Origin: Periconia sp. R9002
Lineage: Eukaryota; Ascomycota; Dothideomycetes; Pleosporales; Periconiaceae
NCBI GenBank assembly: GCA_023627715.1
Contig: JAMAHW010000001.1
Coordinates: 434,001 to 498,000 of the forward strand
DNA length: 64,000 nt
Reading direction: 5' to 3'
Position numbers and translations under genes: made by a program. Positions 1-10,230 of the stretch are shown one piece after another. Below the pieces are notes generated by a model that saw nothing but the letters and a program-made list of their open reading frames with translations, was not told the origin of the DNA and did not search any database. Numbering within the stretch: the first letter of the stretch is position 1; every line of letters starts with the position of its first letter.

Positions 1-1244
1 GATGGGATGTGAAGTGGATGTAGGTGTTGGTGCCGTGGACGCGCCGCATTTGGATGTAGTGTCGCTGATGATGTAAAGACGTTCTACGCCTCGAAATTGG
101 TGGAGTAGTCGTACATGCTCTTTATCCGTCGCATCCACTCGCATCATCTTTAGGTTGTACGGTATGGTGTCGGTGTGCTTGAATTTCCATGTATCGTCAA
201 GGAAGACTGTAGACGGATTCTGGTTATTAAAACAGTTGATTATGGTCACTTCTTCAATTGTAGACGGATCCGAGATTTTTTCGAACCCCTCCTCATCGTT
301 GGCTGCGTACACATTGTACATGGCGAAACGTCTGATGGGCATCATGTGCTTGGCGGCGACGCAACGGCCGAACAGGCTATGTAAGTTGACTGACGCTTCA
401 CCTGTCTCCCGCATGCGTGGATTCCAATGAAGCTTGAGGTTCTCAAGCTTTTTGGCAGCGAGCAGGAGTAACGAGATGTTGTCCGGATAGCACAGTGGGT
501 CGAGGTCGTAGACGATGAGTGTTTTGAGATTGGGAAACGGGGGCACGACGGTAGTAGGACGAGGGAGGCGTCGTGACGGGCAGCGAAGGATGAAGGTGGT
601 CAAGGAGGATTTATGCATAAGGCCCTCGTAGACGGAATGCAGCGGTTTCGTGTTGAGCTCCCAAGCGAAGGTCTCAAGATGGGGCATCTTGTCCAAGGCG
701 GCGCGCATGGCGATCTGTAACACCATACTGTTGTCCGGCACCCTCCCTTTTTTATAGTTGTCGGCGTCATGTTCCTGCCATTCGCCTATGACGCGGAATG
801 TGTGTACGTAGTTTGCGTAAGTACGTGTGACGAGGGTATTGAGACCCATGGCGAAGGGGCTGCCGCCGCCGTAGCCCGCAGGTAGATTGTCGACATAACG
901 AATTTCAGTGTAGGATCGTAACGTAACATTTTGGTACAGGCGCGGAAGGGTCATGTAATAGAAGAGGCGTGAGGTGCGTGTAGCGCGGGCAAGGTCTGCG
1001 GAATCATCGAGCTTCGCAATGGAGTTGATATGTCAGCTAACTAAATAGTTACAGATACTAGCGAAACTACTCAGGTCCGTAGCTGGGATTTGTTTGGGCA
1101 TACATATTCTAAAATCAACTGAATAAGATGCAGTGGAAGCTCCTTGCCCTGGCTGGAGTTTGCGTGTGAGCGCGCCGGGCTCGTGAACCAGCTGTGGTGG
1201 GGCGCATTCGTTGGCAGAAGTGAAGACGAGGTCTTGGGAGGCAT
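1..1244 (-). CDS. F-box protein, 5' part (3' end beyond left edge)
   Basis: I read two exons, 1104..1244 and <1..1011, with a 92-bp phase-0 intron (GTATGC donor, GCTGACA branch-like site, AAG acceptor). Splicing joins ELPLHLIQLILEY to LDDSADLARATRTSR, which restores a complete F-box (LP..LI..IL.YLDD..DLARA..SRLFYYMTLPRLY). The rest of exon 2 stays open to the window edge with leucine-rich stretches (PHLETFAWEL, FPNLKTLIVYDL, KLENLKLHW), as in fungal F-box proteins with a degenerate LRR-like tail. By family such proteins are SCF ubiquitin-ligase substrate adaptors; the substrate cannot be read from sequence. An in-frame ATG lies 69 bp further upstream (1313), but it would add a proline/leucine-rich tail that looks like untranslated sequence, so I prefer the start at 1244. 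Without splicing the F-box is broken by a stop, which supports the intron. Confidence 0.75.
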
Positions 1245-1313
1245 GGAGCCGATAGTGGGTAGTGATGGACAAATTAACAATAACGGGGGCGGCGGTCGGG
1301 ATTGGTGATTCAT

Positions 1314-1757
1314 GTATTGCTCTTCGGATGGGGTTCAGTGCGACATTGATTCCTGTGAAAATACATGGGCAGAGGCACAGGCACCAACGCCCCGTGTTGC
1401 TGAGATCCGGGCGGAAGCTGACTGTGTCCTGTCTATATGCGTTTGTGTGGGCCCTACGGTAGGTAATATCATGGATAGGAAGATGTTGTAACTTTAAAGC
1501 TAGTTACAAAGGCAACAAGGCAGCGGACGGATGCCCGTCCATTTTCTCCGACGCGCTCCGCAGCTCGTCGCCATTACATAACTAAGCACCTATCTACCTA
1601 CACCTCCGCCGCTTTGGTCCGCGCTAGCCCGATCAAAGACACCATTGCCTGCTTTTGAGTGCGATCTGGTTCCTATCCAAGCCATTCGGTAGCCAAAGCC
1701 ACATGCAACTCCAGGCCAACTAATAACATGATATCGAATTCCATGACTCATCATTCG
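1314..1757. other. Intergenic region
   Basis: It separates the 5' end of the F-box gene from the 3' end of the TDP1 gene. It presumably holds the F-box promoter and the TDP1 terminator. I see no convincing ORF, RNA gene or repeat. Confidence 0.5.
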
Positions 1758-3593
1758 TCAATAGCTTCGAAACATCCAAGGATCTCTCCCTCCGTATTCC
1801 GCTCCTGGATATACAAATGGCACATCAACGGTGCCAGCAAAAATGCTCATCGGCGGTATGTCACCCTCCGGTATATCCGCAGCCTTGAGATTCTCCGCTG
1901 GAACAGGCACAACCACACCGCATTCCCAATTTCTCATCAGCGAACTGCCTTCTTTGCCACTCTTCAACATTTTTTGCATTCCCCATGCTGCCTCGGATAG
2001 GTTTGCGGATCCAATATAAACCCATGCGATAGGGGTGCCGTCCTTCCTACGACCCCGCGCGAAGAGTAGCTTGTTGTGAGAGAGGAGTCCTGGACGTGTA
2101 GACTGGTAATCGCGAAGGCACTGGCGTGGAAAGGTGGATCCGTTGTAAAAATCACGGCTGAGTGTAATGATCCCGCCGCAGTCAGGTCCTCCAGTACTGT
2201 TGGTCACCGTCTCCTTGGTTGGGAAGTAGACGCGGAAGCGATCTAGTACATTTATATTCTTTCCTGCGTCCGACAATGGTGACAGACCGCACGCAGCGAG
2301 GTAGACTTGCTTCATGAACGGTTCTTTGAGAGCACCCAATGACGATGTGGCATAATCAATCTCAAGCCTGTCGATATCATCAAGTTTAAGGTCACGAATC
2401 GCTTTTGCAAGGCTGGGTAATCCTGTTCTGGATCTCTCGGGGCCTGCGGTTGTGCCCGCTCTGCCTACGTTAACTTTCAACTCACCTAGGACGCTCACGA
2501 TCCAAAATACTTACATAGAATGCACAAACGCAAAACCTGCTGTGGCAGTGAAGTCAAACTTCAAAAGGCCACCAGTGACCTTCTGCATAACCTTCTGCGC
2601 TCGTAGGTAGTGAAGCAACTCGTCTCCAAACACTGTGCCAATCTCTGCTGCTGGCTTATCGTCGGTTCTCCGTGGGAGATCGATGAGGAAGACCGTGTTC
2701 TCCATCACACCAGCTTGCCACGCATTTCCCGTTTCGCCCCAATCTTCTTTGATCATATTTGCAGTACATATCACAATGCGCAGGTGGTCTTGATGGGACA
2801 GTAGCATTAATTTCCCATGCATGTTCAGTGTTTGGCCGGGTAATGGGGGGAAGATCATCTCGAAATTGGGAATCCGTGTATCTCTGGCCTCACGCAGTAG
2901 CTTTTCTTGCACGTCATCACCTTTGGCGCTGAAAATCCATATTTGCCTGACTTTGTAAGGATTCAGATGGTTTTCATGCAGCCACGTGCTCTCGAATTGA
3001 AAAGCACTCAGTACAGCAACTTTGAGGGTAGATTCTTGGAGGACTTCTCCTATCGTAATGTCGTTCGAACGAGGAAGCTTACTAGCCCACGTCCGTTTGA
3101 CGGCGCCGTGAGGGTATTGAAGACCATTTGTAGTTGAAGCTGGTGCTGCGTGCTCGGTCATAGTAGATTTGACGATCTGCTTTGATGGCATATCCGGCGA
3201 AACACTTCTTTTTCTTTTTCCTGCTCTTGCAAGACGTTCCTGCTCCATAGCCTTCCTATCCAGGCCTTGCAGCCCCATGGGTTTGGCGGTGGACGACTTG
3301 TCTATTCGAAGTTGAGTGGATGCATTATGGATAGTGGCTGTTGCAGGTGCGTACTTCGAAACCTCATTCGTGCTTGCGGCAGCTTGTGACCCCATAACTG
3401 AGTCGACTTGGGATCCTGGAAGTTGGTCTGTGCCGGTGGTTGGTTTTTCGGAGAGTGAGAGAGCGATCGCTTTGCGGGTGTCTTCGTCTTCCGAATCGTC
3501 CTTGTCGGACGGAAAATTTGAGGGGTCGTTAGATTCGGCAAGAGACAGTGCAATAGCCCGCTTGAGATCTTCATCATCAGATGAGTCTGCCAT
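1758..3593 (-). CDS. TDP1: Tyrosyl-DNA phosphodiesterase 1 with N-terminal UIM-like motifs
   Basis: Exons are 2515..3593 and 1758..2460 with a 54-bp intron (GTAAGT donor, CAG acceptor); 593 residues. Tdp1 hydrolyses the phosphotyrosyl bond left when topoisomerase I is trapped on DNA, in the nucleus. Both HxK half-sites of this phospholipase-D superfamily enzyme are present: H259-x-K261 in NMHGKLMLL, followed by ICTANMIKEDW, and H488-x-K490 in LLSHNKLLF, followed by VYIGSANLSEAAWG. The splice joins FAFVHS to IAGTTAGPERSRTG, matching the family's FVHS..G region. The first 55 residues carry two copies of an acidic-patch plus AIALSL helix (DEDLKRAIALSLAES and DEDTRKAIALSLSE), typical of ubiquitin-interacting motifs. 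A basic KRKRS stretch around residue 125 may be a nuclear signal. Identification is firm; ubiquitin binding is inference. Confidence 0.93.
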
Positions 3594-4051
3594 AGTAGTT
3601 TTGCCGTTGCTGGTGAAAGCACTGCCTCGAACTCATGTACGCGGAATGCGGATGCACTAAGTCAATCACGCTGTCGCGTCGGCACGTGAGCTCGTGCTGA
3701 TTGCTTAGTCATTGAAAATACAAAAATCCGCCAACATTTTAACTCACCCTCAAGTGCTGTTATTTGTTACTATATTTGTATTATGCTTACGCCTCTTGGT
3801 ATCATAAGTTTCCAATCAGTGTGCAAGCTATCGCTGGGTTGATCGCGATTCGCTCGTGAGTAAGTTGTAGCAAGAGGCAGTGTCACTGAGTATATGTACC
3901 ATCGGACATGAACAAGATCAAACGAGCAATAAGTGATCAGGTATATATTGAAACATCGATGCCTTGGTGCGTAAGATAAGTCAACACAGCAACAATAGGT
4001 AGTGCATATCAAGAAATCGAACCGGGTATCTTCTTTTCATTTGTACATCTT
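3594..4051. other. Intergenic region
   Basis: It lies between the start of TDP1 and the stop codon of the MFAP1 gene, both on the minus strand, so it should contain the TDP1 promoter and the MFAP1 3' UTR. I see no gene. An AATCGAACCGGG stretch near 4015 looked briefly like a tRNA T-arm, but the stem does not pair. Confidence 0.5.
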
Positions 4052-5296
4052 TCATGAGTCGACCCTAGGCCTCTTCAGGTCTCTATCTCTCCCACCATCT
4101 TGATCACCACCTCTTTTCCTCTCTCCCAGCGGTCTTGCATTCGCCCCTGTCGCACCTTCATCATCCCGGCCACCACGGTACCCACTGCCACCACGATCTG
4201 ACCGGAACCGTTCATCCAGACCGTATTCAGATTTGTCTCTCGGCGGACGCCTCATATCGCCATAATCTCCCCATTTGCCCGTATCCTCGGTTTTCATGTC
4301 CTTGTATTTTGTGCGGCCCTTCCTCCCCAGTTTCGTCATATCGCGAATCTGCATATATTCTGGTAGGATCTCACGATTCGTCTGATCTGCAAACTGCGCG
4401 CCCATGACATTACGTTTATCGATGCCGAGCTCCTTGAGTTCATCTTGGAAGAAGGCTCCCTTGTGGAAGTATTTCTGCATGAACGCCATATCGCCGCGAT
4501 CGCCACGCTCTTGCTTTTGTTTATCGAGAAATTCGCGGTCTTCGGCTTCGCGCTCAGCTTCTGTGAGGTTGCGACGACGTTCTATCTCGGCGTGCTCGGC
4601 TTCGGCTTCTTCGATGGCGAGGCGTTCGCGACGGATGCGCTTCAGCTCCCGGAGCTTCCATGCGGCGTATTCGGCAGCTGGATCGACGCCATCTGTGTCA
4701 TCTATTGCGTTGATATCTGCTTCTTCCACATCGTCGTCCCAGTCTTTCTTTCCGGCTGCTTTCTCCGCGGCGCGTTGTTCAATCTGCTGCTGGATGATGG
4801 CGCGCGCTTGCTCTTGTTTGCGTTGCTGTTCTTCTGCATATATTTCGTCGGCAGTTTTTATGGGTGCTGCGATTTTGTCGCGCTGGTTCTTCTTGAGGAA
4901 GACCGGCCGCAGCAGTTTTTTAGGGGCTTCGTCTTCGCTGCTCTCCTCTTCTTCTTCCGAAGACTCTTCTTCACTTTCGCTCTCGCTACCGCTGCCTGAT
5001 TCATCACCTTCCTCCTCTTCGCTCTCTGTCTCGAAATCATCCTGATTTATCTCAACCTCCGGCTTTTTCCTGGCTGCAAGTTTCGCTTTTAGAGCTGATT
5101 TGGGAAATGACGAGGCAAGAGGTGCGGGCTTCGGCTTGAGAAATGGCTTTGGTTTGATCTGCTCCTGCTCTGATTCCGATTCTGAGCTACTCGATGGCTC
5201 TTCAACTTCTGCGGCGCCGGGCTTGCCTGCGAAGTGACGCGTGCGCACTGGTTGCGCCGTAAGCTTTCTTATCCTCGGGGATGGCATGGCGGGCAA
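4052..5296 (-). CDS. MFAP1-like spliceosome component
   Basis: Single exon, 414 residues. The N-terminal half is low complexity: long Ser/Glu tracts (SSSSESESEQEQ, SEEEEGDESGSGSESESEEESSEEEEE) separated by lysine/proline segments. The C-terminal half (about 160-370) is the MFAP1 domain, recognisable from charged helical sequence and a conserved block, AFMQKYFHKGAFFQDE, followed by NREILPEYMQIRDMTKLGRKGRTKYKD. It ends in an RG/RD-rich tail ending RDLKRPRVDS. In the family this nuclear protein joins the spliceosomal B complex with Prp38 and is needed for pre-mRNA splicing; that role is carried over from family knowledge. A second ATG three codons in (MPSPRIRKL) is an equally plausible start. 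Acidic low-complexity coding produces long false ORFs on the opposite strand. Confidence 0.9.
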   Translation of the reverse strand: MPAMPSPRIRKLTAQPVRTRHFAGKPGAAEVEEPSSSSESESEQEQIKPKPFLKPKPAPLASSFPKSALKAKLAARKKPEVEINQDDFETESEEEEGDESGSGSESESEEESSEEEEESSEDEAPKKLLRPVFLKKNQRDKIAAPIKTADEIYAEEQQRKQEQARAIIQQQIEQRAAEKAAGKKDWDDDVEEADINAIDDTDGVDPAAEYAAWKLRELKRIRRERLAIEEAEAEHAEIERRRNLTEAEREAEDREFLDKQKQERGDRGDMAFMQKYFHKGAFFQDELKELGIDKRNVMGAQFADQTNREILPEYMQIRDMTKLGRKGRTKYKDMKTEDTGKWGDYGDMRRPPRDKSEYGLDERFRSDRGGSGYRGGRDDEGATGANARPLGERKRGGDQDGGRDRDLKRPRVDS

Positions 5297-5769
5297 TTGT
5301 GATTATTTAGAAGTTAATTCGAGCGGCAGCAAGGGGTTGCGCCAAATAGACAGGCAGTGTTGCGGTAGATGGTGGTGAAGGCAATGTGTGGTTCGTTGTT
5401 GGGTAGGTTTTGCGAAGTCTCACAGGTACATAAAGGCTCAACTTTGGTCGGACAAGCACTGACACCCATGCAATGATCTGATACATGGGTAGCGCAATCA
5501 CGTGATAAACGTCGGCACCAAGTCAACCTCCAAATTGAAATAGCCAATAATCAGACCAATCAATAGATTGGGCCCAGTCGATTTTTTGATCGACACAAAT
5601 CGGCACAGAGGAGATACACACGTCATTTTCAACATTATCGTCATTCGTCATAAGAAAAGAATTTTGTGCATGTACATAGGTACAGAGAAAAGTTTGGAAA
5701 TTTCAAAATGTTCAGACTATATGGCCATGTATCCTTAAATCAAAATATACGCCTTGATATATGAGCTAC
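5297..5769. other. Intergenic region
   Basis: It lies between the MFAP1 start and the stop of the GTPBP1-like gene on the same strand. It should hold the MFAP1 promoter and the upstream gene's 3' UTR. No further gene or repeat is visible. Confidence 0.5.
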
Positions 5770-7948
5770 TCACTTCTCATTACCAGCAGCATTCTCAGCC
5801 GTCTTCGTTGCCTCAGGATTGAGGGGTTGCTTAGGATCATATCCCACTCTTTTCACAATGCCTAAACCTTTGGTCCTACCTTCACGAAAGAGTATCCGGT
5901 CGCCTACAGTGAGATATTCAGGCCGCTGCACGAACCTAAAAGCCACCAGTGCACGATCGCCTGTGCGAATGTACTGACGATCAATGTCGATGATGGCACA
6001 GGTTTGCGAGACAGGACCAACGTGCAGCATGGCTTGGTACTTAGTCTTAATAGTAGTAGCGTGGGATAGGATAAGGACTTCCGCCACGAATTCGCGATAG
6101 ACTTTCGGCATGGGTATAAGGCCAGTGGTCGGGTCTGGTTTGTCAGCCTTGTGTAAGACGACCATACCTTTCCGCACGTCCTTCCGTCGCACGTTGCGCA
6201 GCGCAAGACTAGCCGACTGTCCAGCGGAACAGCCTGGTACCTGGATTCGTTTTCGCTCGATAGAGCGCACTTTCGTGGTAGTGAATTGACCCAAGCTATC
6301 TGGTCCTACCAGAATAGTATCGCCAGTATGTATTACGCCGGACTTGACAACGCCTGAAACCACCGTACCAACAAACGGTACAGAGAAAGTATCGTTGACA
6401 TGGAATTCTAGCGGAGCAGAGCTGTTGTAGTTTCCGTGGTGTGGTAAGATGTTCAAAAAGGTGCGGACCAAGTCCAAATTGTGCCCAGTAACGTTGGACA
6501 CCTGGAAAATAGGGCCTATATTGTAGGCACAGGTCAGTTATATGCAAATAGAGCGGATTTAGAACACTGTGTCTAGAAAATGGGCAGCTTTCTATTCTGG
6601 GTATGACTTACAGATTCTTCGCGAAACGAACTGAGTAGCTGTGTTGACGCACTCTTCGCGATTTTTAATGAAGATAGGAATTTTACGTGCACCCGGAGAT
6701 TTCAAGATTTTCGTCAACTGGGTGATGGTCTGCTCCAAAATCTGTGGCGGACAAATATCAATCTTGGTGATGACGACCATGACAGGAACATTGAGCGCTA
6801 AAGCGATGCCCAAGTGCTCTTTGCTCATACCAACCAGGCCATTATTAGCAGCAACCATAAGCAGGCAGTAATTAGGCTCGCTGGACAAGAGACCGAAAAC
6901 GGTGGTTCGCAAGTACTTCTCGTGGCCTGCCAGGTCGGTGAAGCCAATCACTTTAGCCTGCCAAAATCAGCATCTATTCGCAATGATGTGGAGGGGGGGC
7001 ATGTAGGTACCGAGCGTCTACCAATCTCCTCCCACGTAAGTTTGCGACCAGCGACGTTTGACACAACTACTTCACCCTTGCTATCAAAACCCATGATCTC
7101 CATACCAACTGAGCTGGTCCGCCCGCTTTCAATCTCGTGTTTGTGGCGGAAGAGGTTCACACGCGCTTTGCCACGTCCGTCATCCAGCCCACCCTTGACC
7201 AGCACGCCAAGCATGGTACTTTTTCCTGCATCAACTGTAAAGTCTCCTCGTCAGCTTGCGTGCATGGCTTTGAAGATATAGCATGCTAGCACTTACCATT
7301 TCCCACTACAGCTATCCTAGTCTCAATCACATCGTCTACACTCTCCGGCCGCCGTCTCAGTATTAGCTTCCCGCTCGCGCCCGTATCTTTTGTGTCTCTT
7401 GGCCCGACTTCCAATTCGTCCTCTCCCACGGTTCCTACATTTCTTGTCACCAACAGCTTATAATCTGCCTTTGCGACCTCGCAAGCCGCATTTAGTCTCT
7501 CCAGCGCAGTTGTCCAGTCTTGCTTCGAAAATGCCATTGAGTCACCACTATCCTCCAGCCCCACATCAAACAACGCCTCGCCATGCCCTTCATCTAGTCG
7601 TGCTTTTAGGTGTTCAGCAAGCGCATCAGTGTGCTCCGCGTCAGGGTCTAACAGTAACGTTTTCAGACGGATGTGAGCAGAGGCATCATCGGTGAGGCCC
7701 AATTGGTCGAGGATGCTGAGCTCGTCGTTGTCGTCATTCTCGTTGATAGCTGGTGCCTGGCCGGGAGGGCGGCGCAACGCTTGCTGCTTCTGCACGTAGT
7801 CGGCGAAGTCGCTGAGAGCCTGCATAGGTAATTGTTAGCTTGGTGGCAATCCCCAGTAGAGTAGGTCAATAGCAATCAAATTACTAACACTCTCGCCTTT
7901 CCGTCGATCTTGAGGGCTCTGTGTAGGTTTTGGCTGTCGTGATGCCAT
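5770..7948 (-). CDS. GTPBP1/GTPBP2-like translational GTPase
   Basis: Five exons: 7889..7948, 7297..7819, 7011..7234, 6612..6957 and 5770..6515, with introns of 69, 62, 53 and 96 bp; 632 residues. Splicing rebuilds an EF-Tu-type G domain: P-loop GNVDAGKST (193-201) across intron 2, DLAGHE (277-282) just after intron 3, and TKID (333-336). EF-Tu domain II/III-like sequence follows ([47 protein letters not shown]). The first exon (20 residues, ending in RRKGES) is too short to show as an ORF; it supplies the ATG, and its GTTAGT donor matches in phase 0. Family members are cytoplasmic GTPases implicated in ribosome rescue and mRNA quality control; the role in this organism is inferred. The C terminus is a short Ala/Asn-rich tail. 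Confidence 0.9.
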
Positions 7949-8431
7949 TTGTTCTGCTAGCGTCGTGGACGATAGTGTAATGTCAAGATGATGTATGACG
8001 ATGTATAGAATATGTAGTCAGTCAGGTGCAGTGCCGTATTCGAGTCGGTAATGATATGTGTATTCGTGTCTGGAGTGAATGTTCCATGAGCTGGCGTGTC
8101 GCTGTCATGTAGCTGACGTGATGGGGGAATTGTGTACGTGCACTTGAGGTGTTGAACAAGTATGTAGGTATTCAAACATCAATGTATCTACAAACGTTGC
8201 GGGGCGGCGGCCTGCCTTATTTAGCTTTATCGATAAGACTCATACGTAGACGTAGCTGGTTGCTCCACTGACTCACGCATCACACGCACACGAGCACCGC
8301 GGATACGAAAGGGCGACATTCATCTGAATCATCTCGTAAGGGCGGAATACGAAAATAATTTCATCATTTGACGAATACATGTGATGGTCGCTTCTAAACT
8401 ATTACCCCTAATTGGTAGCCTGTGGCAAACA
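7949..8431. other. Intergenic region
   Basis: It lies between the start of the GTPBP1-like gene and the stop of the IDO gene. It carries the GTPBP1-like promoter and IDO 3' UTR. I see no gene; the only ORF of note has no recognisable composition. Confidence 0.5.
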
Positions 8432-10065
8432 TCATGACGCTGCAACACCCACGCCTCGTTCACCGCAATATTTCTCAACTTCCTTCCTGAGGGTTTCCCT
8501 TTGAAGATTGACCGTGTCCATGATATCCTCTGTCCCGTGCACGGACTTACAGTAGTTATAAGTCTCCGCCATCTGCAGCATTACAGCCTGCAATTGGTTG
8601 GGTAGCCACTGTTCTGCGTCAGCACCCTTTTTCCAACCATTGCCTTATCCCAGGAACCACTTACGGTGACGATAGGACTACCTCCGGTCGCTGTTGGGTG
8701 CGATGTACGTTTGAGGATATACTCCCTGGTGAAACACCAATGGCGCCATCGAAAAGACCGAACCTCGTCTAACGCCTGCAAATATAAAGCTGCAGACACT
8801 GAGTCTTCCAGGGCGAATGCCTTTACTCCCGCAGACTGGGCGCTATCGCGCACTGCCTCAAGGAATTCTCGGTGATTGCCGGGGCGATACTTCCGGAAGT
8901 CCGCAAGTATTTCTGTCAGAGGGGTATCAGGCATTTGAATTTGTAGCAAGTTATCACAGAGTGGAATCTAATAGCCAAGTCAATCGTTCGCATCAAACAC
9001 GTAGCAACTGATAACGTACCATCGAGTCATTGGCACCTGATTCTCCTCTAAAACTCATAGGTTCTTCGCTTACACCATCGTAGACTACGCCATTCGGGAA
9101 CATGGATTGCGACGTGATACCGAATATAAATGTTCGGAAGGATGTGTACCCTTGTGGTTTGCTTCGGTTCCACATTGCTAGATTCCGATCAGCGACTTGT
9201 TACTGAGTTTTGCAGAGGCACCTACTGTTCATCACCGCGTTGACGTTGCGCAAACCTTGAACCAAAACCCGCAATCCATCATTGAACTTTGCACGATCTT
9301 TCTCGTTCACACCCTCCAGAGTACCTACTGTGCCCTTTATTAGAGCTCCAGACTCTTTTACCATAGCGATGTGAACGAGTACGAATCCGGCCTCTGAAGA
9401 GGTGGGGTCAAGGCCATGCTCGAAAGCCCGGACGAGCCGCAAGTTGTCATATTCTAAACCGATATCCGGGTTTTCAAGGCGATAGTTGAACAGAGCATAT
9501 GATCCAGCATATTCCATGAAAGGTTTGAATCCGGCTCTGTAGCCCACGTGATTAGCTCAATCGACATTGTGGGCAAGATTCCTTATGAGAATTATATGAA
9601 AAGCGAGCACAAGACTTACATCTCGGCAATCTTGACAATGGGCAACGCGATGTTGCGATGCAAAACCTGTCTACCTAAACCATATTCCTCGCCCTTCAAG
9701 AACCGTTCATGGCACGGCTCGAGAAGATACGCAGACGCAAGGAAAGAATAGTCTCGGTAGAGAGCGTTCATCACGACGAGATCGTGCCGATGCTTCTCAA
9801 CCTCATCACTGAGATCAGGAAGGTCCTTCTCGACAGTGTCACCGAAGGTGAAATTCGCGAGCAGTCCCGGTTCACCGGACAGCGTTTTCACCGGCATGCG
9901 TTGAAGAAGCTTCTCAACAACTTCAAACTCCTTGGGAAGCTCACCAACCGGTTCTTGACGGGGAAGGAAGCCTCGGGTCGTGGACACCATGAAGGCTGGT
10001 AACGACCTGTCCTCAGGCTTGGTATCTTCCATGACAGGGAAAGCAAAAGAAGTTGACGAAGACAT
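8432..10065 (-). CDS. Indoleamine 2,3-dioxygenase
   Basis: Five exons: 9620..10065, 9226..9536, 9020..9177, 8665..8967 and 8432..8608, introns 83, 48, 52 and 56 bp; 464 residues. The enzyme is a haem dioxygenase that opens the indole ring of tryptophan to N-formylkynurenine, the first step of the kynurenine/NAD route. Family hallmarks run in order: HRHDLVVMNALYRDYSFLASAYLLEP, MEYAGSYALFNYRLENP, FPNGVVYDGVSEEP followed by FRGESGAND, the region around the likely proximal haem ligand H337 (YRPGNHREFLEAV), and HPTATGGSPIV near the end. Every intron interrupts a conserved block that reads correctly after splicing (SMIPLCDNLLQIQ; IVTWLPNQLQAVML). I chose the ATG of MSSSTSFAF; one seven codons upstream is in frame. 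Fungi often have several IDO paralogues, so which one this is cannot be told. Confidence 0.93.
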
Positions 10066-10188
10066 GATGTCGAAACGTGAACCCAATGTTCAAGAGGAAT
10101 TTCAATTGATGACTAAACCAGGGATCGATATTCAGAAATAGATTTTGAGGATATATCGGAAACACAACCTCACGGCTTCCCGAAGTCG

Positions 10189-10196
10189 CTTATATC
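10189..10196 (-). promoter_or_regulatory. TATA-like box of the IDO gene
   Basis: On the minus strand this reads as GATATAAG, about 125 bp upstream of the IDO start codon. Spacing suits a core promoter with a 5' UTR of roughly 90-100 nt. Call based on motif and position only. Confidence 0.35.
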
Positions 10197-10210
10197 TCGA
10201 GGCCGGATTC

Positions 10211-10230
10211 ATTCCGGCCATGGCCGGAAT
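10211..10230. promoter_or_regulatory. Perfect 20-bp palindrome, candidate zinc-cluster factor site
   Basis: The sequence ATTCCGGCCATGGCCGGAAT equals its own reverse complement. It contains CGG-N6-CCG (10215-10226), the inverted-triplet arrangement bound by dimers of some Zn2Cys6 factors in fungi. It sits about 15 bp upstream of the TATA-like box and about 145 bp upstream of the IDO ATG. Factor binding is inference. Confidence 0.45.

Noticed and set aside
4005..4040. Possible tRNA T-arm (AATCGAACCGGG)
   Set aside because: The flanking stem bases do not pair and no acceptor, D-arm or anticodon arm can be drawn.
4404..5045. 213- and 184-codon ORFs on the plus strand, Ser- and Leu/Phe-rich
   Set aside because: They are opposite-strand readings of the acidic, low-complexity MFAP1 coding sequence and have no family features.
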